Origin: JBQCHF01 sp051953655
Lineage (GTDB): Bacteria; Actinomycetota; Actinomycetes; Motilibacterales; Motilibacteraceae
DNA: 24,328 nucleotides
Reading direction: 5' to 3'
Assembly (NCBI GenBank): GCA_051953655.1
Contig: JBQCIO010000323.1
Span: 1 to 24,328 of the forward strand
The first letter of the stretch is position 1; each line of letters opens with the position of its first letter. Below are positions 1-9,962 of this stretch, one piece after another. The position numbers were made by a program, and so were the translations under genes. The notes under the pieces are model-generated. The model was not told the DNA's origin and ran no database searches. It worked only from the letters and a program-made list of their open reading frames with translations.

Positions 1-185
1 AGGCGGACGGGGCCGAGCACCACAGTGACCGGGCGGACTTCCGGCGCGACCGCGAGCGGGAGCGGGCGATCGTCCGGCTCGGCATGTCCTACATCCGCTT
101 CGGCTACGAGGATCTTGTGCACCATCCGCAGCGCACGCGAGCCGAGATGCGAGCTGCGCTGTTGGCAGGGCCGCCTGGGCGCTAG
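1..185 (+). CDS. C-terminal end of a DUF559-type (nuclease-like) protein, 5' truncated by the window edge
   Basis: The frame beginning at base 3 is open from the window edge to a TAG at 183–185 and gives about 60 residues. The segment AEHHSDRADFRRDRERERAI, then LGMSYIRFGYEDLVHHP and an alanine-rich helix, has the layout of the C-terminal end of DUF559 proteins. These have a restriction-endonuclease-like fold related to very-short-patch-repair nucleases and are often found in actinobacteria beside AbiEi-like genes. In the family this part carries the H-x6-F-x2-D-x2-R-like motif followed by the 'VIRxTWEDL' strand and helix. The catalytic core upstream is outside the window, so activity cannot be judged. 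The gene converges on crtI and is separated from it by the palindrome at 215–316. Confidence 0.6.
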   Translation, partial: ADGAEHHSDRADFRRDRERERAIVRLGMSYIRFGYEDLVHHPQRTRAEMRAALLAGPPGR

Positions 186-214
186 GTCACCTGTGCTGGC
201 CGCCAGGCCCCTGG

Positions 215-316
215 GACCGATTTGCGCACACAGCCCCTGGCCGGAGACCGGCGTGTCACAGACCTGAGGGCCCGACACGCCGTGCGGGAGCGGGGGGTTG
301 TGTGCGCAAATCGGTC
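215..316. repeat. 102-bp nested inverted repeat between convergent genes
   Basis: The left arm GACCGATTTGCGCACACA (215–232) is matched exactly by its reverse complement at 299–316. The pairing continues, after one mismatch, into CCCC (234–237) against GGGG (294–297). Inside lies a second perfect inverted repeat, CGGCGTGTC (249–257) against GACACGCCG (274–282), with a 16-nt loop. The unpaired spacers on the two sides are the same length (238–248 and 283–293, 11 nt each), so the whole element is symmetrical. It sits between the end of the DUF559 gene and the end of crtI. It could be a bidirectional terminator or a small palindromic repeat element; no T-tract is evident. Confidence 0.75.
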
Positions 317-361
317 AAGGGAGGGCCGGCGGGAGGGGCGCTGCGAGACCGGCGCCGCCCC

Positions 362-1861
362 TCAGCGCATGGCGCGCGACCGGTACGACGGGTCCTTGCC
401 CAGCACCCGCTCGGCGGCCAGCCGGCCGGAGACCAGCACCATCGGGACGCCGACGCCGGGCTGGGTGCCCGAGCCGGCGAAGACGACGTTCTCGCCCCAG
501 ATGTTCTTGGGGCGGAACGGGCCGGTCTGGAAGAACGAGTGGGCGGCGGCGAACGGGGCGCCGCGCTCCATGCCGCGGGCGGCCCAGTCCAGCGGCGTCG
601 TGCTGAGCTCCACCTCGACGCCGTCCCCGAACCCGGAGTAGCCGCGCTTCTCCAGGGTCTCGACCACCTGGTCGCGGTAGCGCGGGCCCTGCACCCGCCA
701 GTCGATGGGGGCGTCGAGGTTCGGCGTCGGGACCAGCACGTAGTAGATCTGCTTGCCGTCCGGCGCCAGCGACGGGTCCGAGCGGGTCGGGTTCGTCACC
801 AGCAGCGAGGGGTCGGTCATCAGCCGGCGCTCGTCGATGAGCTCGCGGAAGACGCCTTCCCAGGACTCGCCGAAGTGGATGTTGTGGTGGGCGATGTGGT
901 CGTACGTGGCGGACGAGCCGGCCAGCAGCAGGTAGCACGACGGGCTGTAGGAGAGCCGGCGGACCTTGGCCGGCTGGAAGCCGAGCAGGTCGCGGTAGGC
1001 GACCGGCAGGTCCGGGTTGAGCACCACGACGTCGCAGGGGATCCGCTCGCCGTCGGTCGTGACGACCGCGGTGGCCCGGTTGCCGCGCCGCTCCACCCGC
1101 TCGACCTCGGTGCTGTACCGGATGTCGACGCCGTGCTTGGCCGCCGCGCCCGCCAGCGCGCGCGGCACCGCGTGCATCCCCCCCTTGGGGAAGTAGACCC
1201 CGGCCACGGAGTCCATGTAGGCGATGACGGCGTAGATGGCCAGGGCGTCGTAGGGGGACAGGCCGGCGTACATGGCCTGGAAGGAGTAGACGCGCTGCGT
1301 GCGCGGGTCGCGCAGGTACTTCTCCACCTTGGGTGCCAGCTTGCGGAACCCGCCCAGCGCCACCAGCCGGGCGAGGTTGGGCGTGAGCAGGTCGAACGGG
1401 GAGTCGATGTTGCGGTCGATGAAGTCGGCCATCTCGTAGCGGTAGAGCTGGGAGACGAACTCGACGTACTGGCGGTAGCCGGCGGCCTCGCGCGGGCCGC
1501 ACACGGTGGCGATCTCGTCGGCCATCGCGTCGACGTCGGCGTGCACGTCCAGCTGCGAGCCGTCGGCGTAGAACGCCCGGTAGAGCGGGGCGACCGGCTG
1601 CAGCTCGAGCCAGTCCTCCATCCGCTCGCCGACCGCGTCGAAGGCGTCGGCGATCAGGTCCGGCATGGTGAGGACGGTGGGACCGGTGTCGAACCGGAAG
1701 CCGTCGCGCACGGCCAGGCCGTTGCGCCCGCCGGGCACGTCCTCGCGCTCGAGGAGCGTGACCCGGCGGCCGGCGCCGGCCAGGCGCAGCGCGGCCGACA
1801 GCCCGGCCAGCCCCGCGCCGACGACGACGACGTGATCGGTGGGGCCGGTGACGGTGCGCAT
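362..1861 (-). CDS. crtI: Phytoene desaturase CrtI
   Basis: This 499-residue FAD-dependent enzyme is expected to desaturate 15-cis-phytoene stepwise to lycopene at the membrane. The Rossmann dinucleotide motif VVVVGAGLAGLSAALRLA lies at residues 11–28, with the acidic ribose-binding end LLERE shortly after. FDTGPTVLTMPDL follows, typical of CrtI. The C-terminus has the family signature GTQPGVGVPMVLVSGRLAAE. Length matches the usual 490–510 residues. It starts with ATG, 23 bp after the stop of the GGPP synthase gene, with a GGAG-like element about 10 nt upstream, so the two genes form one transcription unit. The gene normally found next, phytoene synthase crtB, is absent; the transcript runs instead into the palindrome at 215–316. 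A second CrtI homologue at 17004–18521 is diverged and probably acts later in the pathway. Confidence 0.93.
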   Translation of the reverse strand: MRTVTGPTDHVVVVGAGLAGLSAALRLAGAGRRVTLLEREDVPGGRNGLAVRDGFRFDTGPTVLTMPDLIADAFDAVGERMEDWLELQPVAPLYRAFYADGSQLDVHADVDAMADEIATVCGPREAAGYRQYVEFVSQLYRYEMADFIDRNIDSPFDLLTPNLARLVALGGFRKLAPKVEKYLRDPRTQRVYSFQAMYAGLSPYDALAIYAVIAYMDSVAGVYFPKGGMHAVPRALAGAAAKHGVDIRYSTEVERVERRGNRATAVVTTDGERIPCDVVVLNPDLPVAYRDLLGFQPAKVRRLSYSPSCYLLLAGSSATYDHIAHHNIHFGESWEGVFRELIDERRLMTDPSLLVTNPTRSDPSLAPDGKQIYYVLVPTPNLDAPIDWRVQGPRYRDQVVETLEKRGYSGFGDGVEVELSTTPLDWAARGMERGAPFAAAHSFFQTGPFRPKNIWGENVVFAGSGTQPGVGVPMVLVSGRLAAERVLGKDPSYRSRAMR

Positions 1862-1884
1862 GGGGGGCTCCAGGAGAGGGCGGG

Positions 1885-3033
1885 TCAGACCGAGCGGGCG
1901 GTGGCGGCGGCGATGAGCTCCACCAGCACCTCGTGGGCGACGCCGGCCAGCTCGACGCCGGCCAGGGCGGTGGCCGCACGGTCGGTGAGCTCGTCGATGA
2001 GCCGCTCCACCTCGGCCAGCGCGCCGGTGTCGACGAGCACCTCGCGGAGCTGCTCGACGCCGGCAGCGTCCAGGTGCGGGTCGCCGAGGTGGCGGCGGAC
2101 CAGCGCCGCCTGGGCGGGGGAGGCGGTGCGCAGCGCGGTCGCGACCAGCACGGTGCGCTTGCCCTCGCGCAGGTCGTCGCCGGCGGGCTTGCCGGTCTCG
2201 GCGGGGTCGCCGAACACGCCGAGGACGTCGTCACGCAGCTGGAAGGCCTCGCCCAGCGGCAGGCCGTAGGCGCTGTAGGCGGCCAGGACGCGGTCGTCGG
2301 CGCCGGCCAGGGAGCCGCCGAGCAGCAGCGGGTGCTCGATGGAGTACTTCGCGCTCTTGTAGCGGATCACCGTGCGGGCCCGCTCGACGGCGTCGCCGCC
2401 GACCTCGTTGGCGCGCGCCTGCTCGAGCATGTCGAGGTACTGGCCGCCCATCAGCTGGGTGCGCATGACGTCGAAGACGCGGCGGCCCTCGCACAGCGCC
2501 GTGGTCGGCAGGCCGCTGCAGGTGAGCATCTCGTCGGACCACACGAGGAACAGGTCGCCGAGCAGGATGGCACCGGCCTCGCCGAACCGCTCCGCCGCGC
2601 CGGTCCAGGCCGATCCGCGGTGCAGCGCGCTGAAGCGACGGTGCGCGGCGGGCATGCCGCGGCGGGTGTCGCTGTCGTCCATGACGTCGTCGTGCACCAG
2701 CGCGGCGGCCTGGAACAGCTCGAGCGCGGCGGCGGCGTCGACGATCTCCGGGCAGTCCTCGCCACCCGCACCGCGCCAGCCCCAGTAGCAGAAGGCTGGG
2801 CGCAGGCGCTTGCCGCCGCGGACGAGGTCGACGGCGGCCTCGGCCAGCGGGGCGAGGTCGACGCTGACCGACTCGAGCACGTCGGCCTGGCGGGACAGGA
2901 AGTCGTCGAGCGCCTTCTGCACCCTGCTGCGGAGGTCCTCCCGGTCCATCGGCGAGGCCGGGGAGGACGTCGCCGGAGAGGACGTCGCCGGGGAGGACGC
3001 TGCGGGGTGAACGCTCGGCGTCGTGGGTGCCAC
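1885..3033 (-). CDS. crtE: Polyprenyl (geranylgeranyl) diphosphate synthase
   Basis: A trans-isoprenyl diphosphate synthase of 382 residues that condenses IPP with allylic diphosphates. Its position directly before crtI indicates that GGPP for carotenoids is the product. The first aspartate-rich motif is D115-D-V-M-D119 within VHDDVMDDSDTRRG, and the second is FQLRDDVLGVFGD around residue 258. The GGKRLRP substrate-binding motif is near residue 73. The residues just before the first aspartate motif are small alanines, which fits a C20 or longer product. The start is uncertain. GTG at 3033 gives a low-complexity SSPAT-repeat leader and has a TACGCT hexamer 6 nt upstream, fitting a leaderless transcript. 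ATG at 2949 (MDREDL) begins at the conserved fold but has no Shine-Dalgarno sequence. The gene is divergent from metF, an arrangement I recall for idsA2 and Rv2172c in mycobacteria. Confidence 0.9.
   Translation of the reverse strand: MAPTTPSVHPAASSPATSSPATSSPASPMDREDLRSRVQKALDDFLSRQADVLESVSVDLAPLAEAAVDLVRGGKRLRPAFCYWGWRGAGGEDCPEIVDAAAALELFQAAALVHDDVMDDSDTRRGMPAAHRRFSALHRGSAWTGAAERFGEAGAILLGDLFLVWSDEMLTCSGLPTTALCEGRRVFDVMRTQLMGGQYLDMLEQARANEVGGDAVERARTVIRYKSAKYSIEHPLLLGGSLAGADDRVLAAYSAYGLPLGEAFQLRDDVLGVFGDPAETGKPAGDDLREGKRTVLVATALRTASPAQAALVRRHLGDPHLDAAGVEQLREVLVDTGALAEVERLIDELTDRAATALAGVELAGVAHEVLVELIAAATARSV
2963..3007 (-). repeat. Three tandem 15-bp units in the 5' end of the GGPP synthase gene
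   Basis: On the plus strand the unit GAGGACGTCGCCGGA/G occurs at 2963–2977 and 2978–2992, with a degenerate third copy at 2993–3007. Read on the minus strand it encodes a repeated SSPAT peptide before the conserved fold. Because it is a whole number of codons, copy-number change would leave the frame intact. It is either a dispensable N-terminal leader or, if translation starts at 2949, part of the 5' untranslated region. Confidence 0.7.
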
Positions 3034-3045
3034 ACATCGAGCGTA
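3034..3045 (-). promoter_or_regulatory. Possible leaderless promoter of the GGPP synthase–crtI operon
   Basis: On the minus strand the hexamer TACGCT (3045–3040) fits the actinobacterial −10 consensus TANNNT. It is separated by 6 nt from the GTG at 3033, so transcription would begin at or next to the start codon. No good −35 hexamer is visible at 17–18 bp. Support is positional only. Confidence 0.35.
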
Positions 3046-3124
3046 GGGGCAGTGCGCGCGGGTGGCCCGTCGAGATCACGCGTCCGGATGACGGTCGCGC
3101 GAGGTCCGGCGCACCCCCTCGCAC

Positions 3125-3130
3125 TACCCT
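3125..3130 (+). promoter_or_regulatory. Possible leaderless −10 box of metF
   Basis: TACCCT lies 7 nt before the A of the metF ATG at 3138. There is no Shine-Dalgarno sequence in front of that ATG, which fits a leaderless mRNA. The same TACCCT hexamer with nearly the same spacing precedes the YbaK gene at the other end of the window. Confidence 0.4.
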
Positions 3131-3137
3131 CGGCGGC

Positions 3138-4061
3138 ATGGCGCTCGGCCTGCCCTCCACGATGCCCGGCGGCGCGGCGACGATCCGCGACCTGCTGGCC
3201 GCCGGCGACCGCTCGTACTCCTTCGAGTTCTTCCCCCCGAAGACCGACGAGGGCGAGCGGACGCTGTGGGAGGCGCTGCGCCGGCTCGAGCCGCTCTCGC
3301 CGACGTTCGTCTCGGTCACCTACGGCGCCGGCGGCTCCACCCGCGACCGCACCGTGTCCGTCGTGGAGCGCATCGCCTCCGAGACCACGCTGACGCCGGT
3401 GGGGCACCTCACCGCCGTGGACCACTCGGTCGCCGAGCTGCGACGGGTCGTCGGGCAGTTCGCCGACGCCGGCGTGCGCAACGTGCTGGCCCTGCGCGGC
3501 GACCCGCCCGGCGACCCGCAGGGGGAGTGGGTGGCGCACCCGCAGGGCCTGAGCTACGCCGCGGAGCTGGTGCGGCTGCTCAAGGAGTCCGGCGACTTCT
3601 GCGTGGGCGTGGCCGCGTTCCCCGAGCGGCACCCGCGCAGCGCGGACTGGGACAGCGACATCCGGCACTTCGTGGCCAAGTGCCGCGCGGGCGCAGATTT
3701 CGCCATCACGCAGATGTTCTTCCACGCCGAGGACTACCTGCGGCTGCGTGACCGGGTGTCCGCCGCAGGGTGCGACGTCCCGATCATCCCGGGCATCATG
3801 CCGGTCACGAACGTGCGACAGATCGAGCGCTTCGCTGTGCTCTCCGGCGCGGACTTCCCGGCCGACCTCGCCGAGCGGCTGCACGCGGTGGAGGACGACC
3901 CCGACGCGGTGCGCCGGGTGGGCGTGGAGGCCGCGACCGCGCTGTGCGAGCGGCTGCTCGCGGAGGGCGTGCCCGGCCTGCACTTCATCACCCTCAACCG
4001 GTCCACCGCCTCGCTGGAGATCTACCAGCAGCTCGGCCTGGCGCCGGCCGCCGCCCGCTGA
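3138..4061 (+). CDS. metF: Methylenetetrahydrofolate reductase MetF
   Basis: A 307-residue FAD-dependent TIM-barrel enzyme reducing 5,10-methylene-THF to 5-methyl-THF with NAD(P)H, the methyl donor for methionine synthesis. Family motifs in order are YSFEFFPPK (with the catalytic glutamate E30), FVSVTYGAGGSTRDRT, VGHLT, NVLALRGDPP, FAITQMFF, PIIPGIMPVT and GLHFITLNRS near the C-terminus. ATG 3138 is chosen because homology starts soon after it and a TACCCT −10-like box lies 7 nt upstream. A longer reading to 3027 would add about 37 residues with no family resemblance and would overlap the divergent GGPP synthase start. The gene is divergent from the isoprenoid operon and followed 4 bp later by the phosphatidyltransferase gene, with which it is probably cotranscribed. 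Confidence 0.93.
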   Translation: MALGLPSTMPGGAATIRDLLAAGDRSYSFEFFPPKTDEGERTLWEALRRLEPLSPTFVSVTYGAGGSTRDRTVSVVERIASETTLTPVGHLTAVDHSVAELRRVVGQFADAGVRNVLALRGDPPGDPQGEWVAHPQGLSYAAELVRLLKESGDFCVGVAAFPERHPRSADWDSDIRHFVAKCRAGADFAITQMFFHAEDYLRLRDRVSAAGCDVPIIPGIMPVTNVRQIERFAVLSGADFPADLAERLHAVEDDPDAVRRVGVEAATALCERLLAEGVPGLHFITLNRSTASLEIYQQLGLAPAAAR

Positions 4062-4065
4062 CCGG

Positions 4066-4770
4066 ATGAGCGCTGACGGGGTGAGCGCTGACGGGGTGAC
4101 ATCGGCCGTCCCGGACCGGGACACCTACTTCACCAGCTGGTCGGCGCTGCACGGCGGCTACGACCCGCGCGGCTCGCGCCTGGTCGGGCCGTGGCTGAGC
4201 CTCACCTACCTCGCGGCGCGTCCGTTCGCGGCGCTGAGGGTGCCTCCCGACGTCGTCACGCTGCTCGGTCTGCTGGTGTCCGGTGCCGTGGCCGCGCTGG
4301 CCCCGCTGGGCGGGCGCTGGCTGCTGCTGGCGGCGCTGGTCACCGTGCTCTCGGGCTTCACCGACAACCTCGACGGCGCGGTCGCCGTGCTGACCGACCG
4401 GGCCACGCGGTGGGGCTACGTGCTCGACTCCGTCGTCGACCGGGTCAGCGACGGGCTCTACCTGCTGGCGCTCTGGCTGGTCGGGGCGCCGGCCGGGGTC
4501 TGCGTCGGGGCAGGGGCGGTCATGGTGCTGCAGGAGTACGCGAGGGCGCGCGCCGGCGCGGCGGGGATGGCCGAGGTCGGCGTCGTCACGGTGTGGGAGC
4601 GGCCCAGCCGGATCATCGTCACGGCGATGTTCCTCGTCGGCGCGGGGATCTACGACAGCGCGTCGGAGAACTGGGCCACCGCGGGGGCCCTGGCCTGGCT
4701 GACCCTCGGCGTCGTCGGGCTGGCCCAGCTGCTGGTCGTCGTGCGGCGTCGGCTCACCGCTCCCGAGTGA
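4066..4770 (+). CDS. CDP-alcohol phosphatidyltransferase family membrane protein
   Basis: A 234-residue integral membrane protein with several hydrophobic segments (for example VVTLLGLLVSGAVAALAPL, WLLLAALVTVLSGF and a C-terminal segment ending in VVVRR). The catalytic signature D-x2-DG-x2-A-R-x8-G-x3-D-x3-D is present as DNLDGAVAV … G-YVL-D-SVV-D. All four aspartates and the spacing are intact, but the arginine after the alanine is valine. Members transfer a phosphoalcohol between CDP-linked lipid and alcohol (phosphatidylglycerol phosphate, phosphatidylinositol phosphate or cardiolipin synthases); this one cannot be assigned a substrate. Three in-frame starts (ATG 4066, GTG 4081, GTG 4096) arise from a 15-bp duplication. 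It follows metF by 4 bp and ends just before a strong hairpin. Confidence 0.82.
   Translation: MSADGVSADGVTSAVPDRDTYFTSWSALHGGYDPRGSRLVGPWLSLTYLAARPFAALRVPPDVVTLLGLLVSGAVAALAPLGGRWLLLAALVTVLSGFTDNLDGAVAVLTDRATRWGYVLDSVVDRVSDGLYLLALWLVGAPAGVCVGAGAVMVLQEYARARAGAAGMAEVGVVTVWERPSRIIVTAMFLVGAGIYDSASENWATAGALAWLTLGVVGLAQLLVVVRRRLTAPE
4067..4096 (+). repeat. Tandem 15-bp duplication at the start of the phosphatidyltransferase gene
   Basis: TGAGCGCTGACGGGG occurs twice head to tail (4067–4081 and 4082–4096), giving the peptide MSADGVSADGV. Each copy ends in a new in-frame GTG. A partial copy (CGCTGACCGG) precedes it at the metF stop, so the repeat may have grown by slippage across the intergenic junction. 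Confidence 0.75.
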
Positions 4771-4774
4771 GTGG

Positions 4775-4806
4775 TCCTCTCCGCGGGCACCAGCCCGCGG
4801 AGAGGA
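4775..4806 (+). terminator. Strong hairpin terminator after the metF–phosphatidyltransferase unit
   Basis: TCCTCTCCGCGGGC (4775–4788) pairs perfectly with GCCCGCGGAGAGGA (4793–4806) around a four-base loop ACCA. This 14-bp, mostly GC stem begins 5 bp after the TGA at 4768–4770. No T-tract follows, which is usual for hairpin terminators in high-GC actinobacteria. It separates this unit from the nitrate operon, whose first gene starts at 4901. Confidence 0.8.
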
Positions 4807-4900
4807 AGACCTCACCGCCCCGTGATCAGGCGCGGCAGTCCGCGTAACCCGGCATTGCGACGTTGCTCCGCGTCCCTCCCGACGCACCCACGGAGCGCGC

Positions 4901-6276
4901 ATGACCACCACCGTCTCACCGACCACGGCAGCGGTAGCAGCCACTGCCGGCCGTCGCGGCCGCTGGATCGAGCACTGGGACCCCGAGGACGCGCAGTTCT
5001 GGGAGGCAGCAGGGAAGCGGATCGCCCGGCGCAACCTCGTCGTCTCGGTCCTCACCGAGCACGTCGGCTTCTCGGTGTGGACGCTGTGGTCGGTCCTGGT
5101 GCTGTTCCTCGGCAAGGACTACGGCTTCGCCCCCGAGCAGAAGTTCCTGCTCACCACCGTGCCCGCTCTGGTCGGCTCGGTGCTGCGCCTGCCCTACACC
5201 CTCGCCGTGGCCCGCTTCGGGGGGCGCACCTGGACCCTGATCAGCGCGCTGCTGCTGCTGGTCCCCTCGCTCGCGGCCGCTGCCGTGCTCGAGCCGGGTG
5301 TCTCGTTCGGCACCCTGCTGGTCGTGGCGGCCCTGGCCGGTGTCGGGGGCGGCAACTTCGCCTCCTCGATGGCGAACATCAACGCCTTCTACCCGCAGCG
5401 GCTCAAGGGCCGGGCGCTCGGCATCAATGCCGGGGGCGGGAACGTCGGCGTCGCCACCGTCCAGCTGGCCGGTCTGGCCGTGCTCGCCGTGGTCGGCTCG
5501 CAACACCCCCGCGCGCTGCTGGTGATCTACGTCCCCCTGGTCGTGGTCGGGGCCGTGCTGGCCGCCCTGCTCATGGACAACCTGGCCACCGCGCGCAACG
5601 ACACCGAGGCGATGCGGATGGTGCTGCGCGAGCCGCACGCCTGGGTCCTGTCGCTGCTCTACGTCGGCACCTTCGGCTCGTTCATCGGCTTCGGGTTCGC
5701 CTTCGGGCAGGTCCTGCAGGTGCAGTTCGGCGACCGGTTCGCCACCCCGGTGGACGCGGCCTACCTCACCTTCCTCGGCCCGCTCATCGGCTCCCTGATC
5801 CGCCCGGTCGGCGGCTGGCTCGCCGACCGCTGGGGAGGCGCCCGCACCACGGTCGCCACCTTCGTCGCGATGGCGGTCACCGGCCTGGTGGTGCTGGACG
5901 CCTCGCGGCAGCAGTCGCTGCCGCTGTTCGTGGCCGCGTTCGTCGTGCTCTTCGCCCTGAGCGGGATCGGCAACGGCTCGACCTACGCGATGATCCCCGC
6001 TGTCTTCGCTGCCCGGGCCCGCGGCAAGGTGGAGATCGGCTCCGACGAGGCGTCGGAGCGAGCGATGGCCCAGCGCCTGTCCGGCGCACTCATCGGGATC
6101 GCCGGGGCGGTCGGTGCCTTCGGCGGGGTGCTGGTGAACCTCGCGTTCCGGCAATCGTTCCTCACCACCCAGCGCGGCGACGCCGCCTACGCCGCCTTCG
6201 TCGTCGCCTACGTCCTGGGTGCGGCGATGACCTGGGCGGTCTACCTCCGCCGTTCCCCCCAGCGCCTTCCCGGAGT

Positions 6277-6280
<4 letters not shown>
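4901..6280 (+). CDS. narK: NarK/NNP-type nitrate/nitrite transporter (MFS)
   Basis: A 459-residue major facilitator protein predicted to have 12 membrane helices and to import nitrate (possibly exporting nitrite) at the cytoplasmic membrane. The two glycine-rich nitrate signatures of the NNP family are visible: GVGGGNFASSMANINAFYP followed by KGRALGINAGGGNVGV, and later SGIGNGSTYAMIPAVF. The conserved arginines expected to bind the anion lie in the helices around LRLPYT and IRPVGGWLADR. A hydrophilic N-terminus (HWDPEDAQFWE) is common in actinobacterial members. ATG 4901 has GGAG a few bases upstream. It is the first gene of a seven-gene operon. Its stop TGA (6278–6280) overlaps the likely GTG start of the nitrate reductase. 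Assimilation rather than respiration is inferred from the downstream genes. Confidence 0.92.
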
Positions 6281-8408
<2,128 letters not shown>

Positions 8409-8412
<4 letters not shown>

Positions 8413-9962
8413 CGTCCTGCACCCCGTCGGACCTGAGACCGCGAGTCGTCGTCGTCGGGAACGGCATGGCCGGCGCCCGGGTGGTGGAGGAGCTGCGGGC
8501 GCACGACCCCGGGCACCTGCTGTCGGTCACCGTGCTCGGCGAAGAGGAGCACGGTGCCTACAACCGGATCCTGCTCTCCGAGGTCCTCGCCGGACGGCAC
8601 CGTGCCGAGGACATCCGGCTCGGGACCGCCGGCTGGCACGACGTCCACGACGTCGAGCTCCGGCTGGGCCACCGGGTGACCGGCATCGACCGGCAGGTCC
8701 GGCAGGTCGTCGTCGACGACGGCACCCGCGTCCCCTACGACGTGCTCGTGCTGGCCACCGGCAGCCGCCCGGTGCTGCCACCGCTGGACGGGCTGGTGCA
8801 GGACGGTGGGCTGGTCACCGGTGCCTACGCCTTCCGGACGCTGGACGACTGCGGCCGGGTGCTCGCCGGGCTGGCCGAGCGGCCGGTGCGCCGCGCCGTG
8901 GTGCTCGGCGGCGGCCTGCTCGGCCTGGAGGCGGCCCGCGGCCTGGCCGGGCGGGGGATCGACGTCGTCGTCGTTCACGCGGTGGGCCACCTCATGGAGC
9001 GTCAGCTCGACCCGGCGGCCGGCGGGGTGCTGCGCCGCACGCTGCGCGGGCTGGGCGTCTCGGTGCGGCTCGGTGCGACCAGCACCGGGGTGCTGCGGGG
9101 TCCGGACGGGCGGTTCGCGGGGGTGCGGCTGGACGACGGCAGCGTCGTCCTGGCGGACCTGCTGGTGGTCGCGTGCGGCGTCCGCCCGGAGACGGGGGTG
9201 GCCGCGCAGGCCGGGCTCGCGGTGGACCGCGGTGTGGTCGTCGACGACACCCTGCGCTCGGTCACCGACCCGCGGGTCTTCGCGCTGGGCGAGTGCGCGC
9301 AGCACGACGGCCAGGTCTACGGGCTGGTGGCTCCGGCCTGGGAGCAGGCGGCCGTGGTGGCCGCTCAGGTGACCGGCGCGGACCCCGGGCGCCGCTACCC
9401 CGGGTCCCGCACGGTGACCCGGCTCAAGGCCGCCGGGGTCGACCTCGCCGCGATGGGGGAGAGCACGGCCGACACCGAGACCCTGCTGGACCAGCCCGGC
9501 GTCGAGGTCGTCCAGCTCAGCGACCCCGCGCGCGGCACCTACGGCAAGCTCGTCGTCCGCGACGGCCGCCTCACCGGGGCGATCCTGGTCGGTGCGCCGT
9601 CCGCGGTGCCGGCGGTCACCCAGCTCTACGACCGTGGCGCGCCGCTGCCACCCGACCGTGCCTCGCTGCTGCTCGGTCCGCGGCGCCATTCTCCCGCAGA
9701 GGCGACGGAATCTCCGGAGCGGATGCCGCTCGCCACCACCGTCTGCCGCTGCAACGGCGTCACCAAGCTACGCATCCAGGACGCGGTGCTGGACGGCGCC
9801 CGCACCACCCAGGACGTGGCCCTCGCCACGCGCGCCACCACCGGCTGCGGCGGCTGCCGCAGCGCCGTCGACGGGATCGTCGGCTGGCTGCTCGCAGCCG
9901 GTGCCGCCGAGCCGGAACCGGCCGAAGCACCCCTTGCAGCCCTCACGGGGAGGACGTCATGA
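8409..9962 (+). CDS. FAD/NAD(P)-dependent electron-transfer protein with C-terminal BFD [2Fe-2S] domain
   Basis: A 517-residue flavoprotein resembling the N-terminal half of NirB and the electron-transfer subunits of assimilatory nitrate reductases (Bacillus NasB type). The FAD motif VVVVGNGMAGARVVEEL is near residue 13, the NAD(P) motif VVLGGGLLGLEAA near 166, and the FAD-closing VFALGECAQHDG near 295. A BFD-like domain at the end has C446-R-C448 and C480-GG-C483, the four ligands of a [2Fe-2S] cluster. It presumably carries electrons from NAD(P)H to the preceding molybdoenzyme, which lacks its own reductase domain. ATG 8409 is chosen over ATG 8379 because it forms an ATGA overlap with the upstream stop and has GGAGAGG upstream. 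Its own stop overlaps the nirB start. Confidence 0.88.

Noticed and set aside
302..2269. A 655-codon plus-strand open frame opposite crtI and the GGPP synthase
   Set aside because: It is antisense to two well-recognised enzymes, its protein is valine/glycine/arginine-rich low-complexity sequence with no motif, and such frames are common in very GC-rich DNA.
4844..4866. Possible GlnR box upstream of narK (GTAAC … GTTGC)
   Set aside because: GTAAC is a good half-site, but the sequence 6 nt later is TTGCG rather than GAAAC, and the next similar half-site is 13 nt away. GlnR control is likely for such operons but this site does not show it.
4771..6276. An upstream extension of the nitrate reductase frame by about 500 codons
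   Set aside because: The extension overlaps the clear narK gene in another frame and is arginine- and alanine-rich with no homology; the reductase fold starts at THCPYC.
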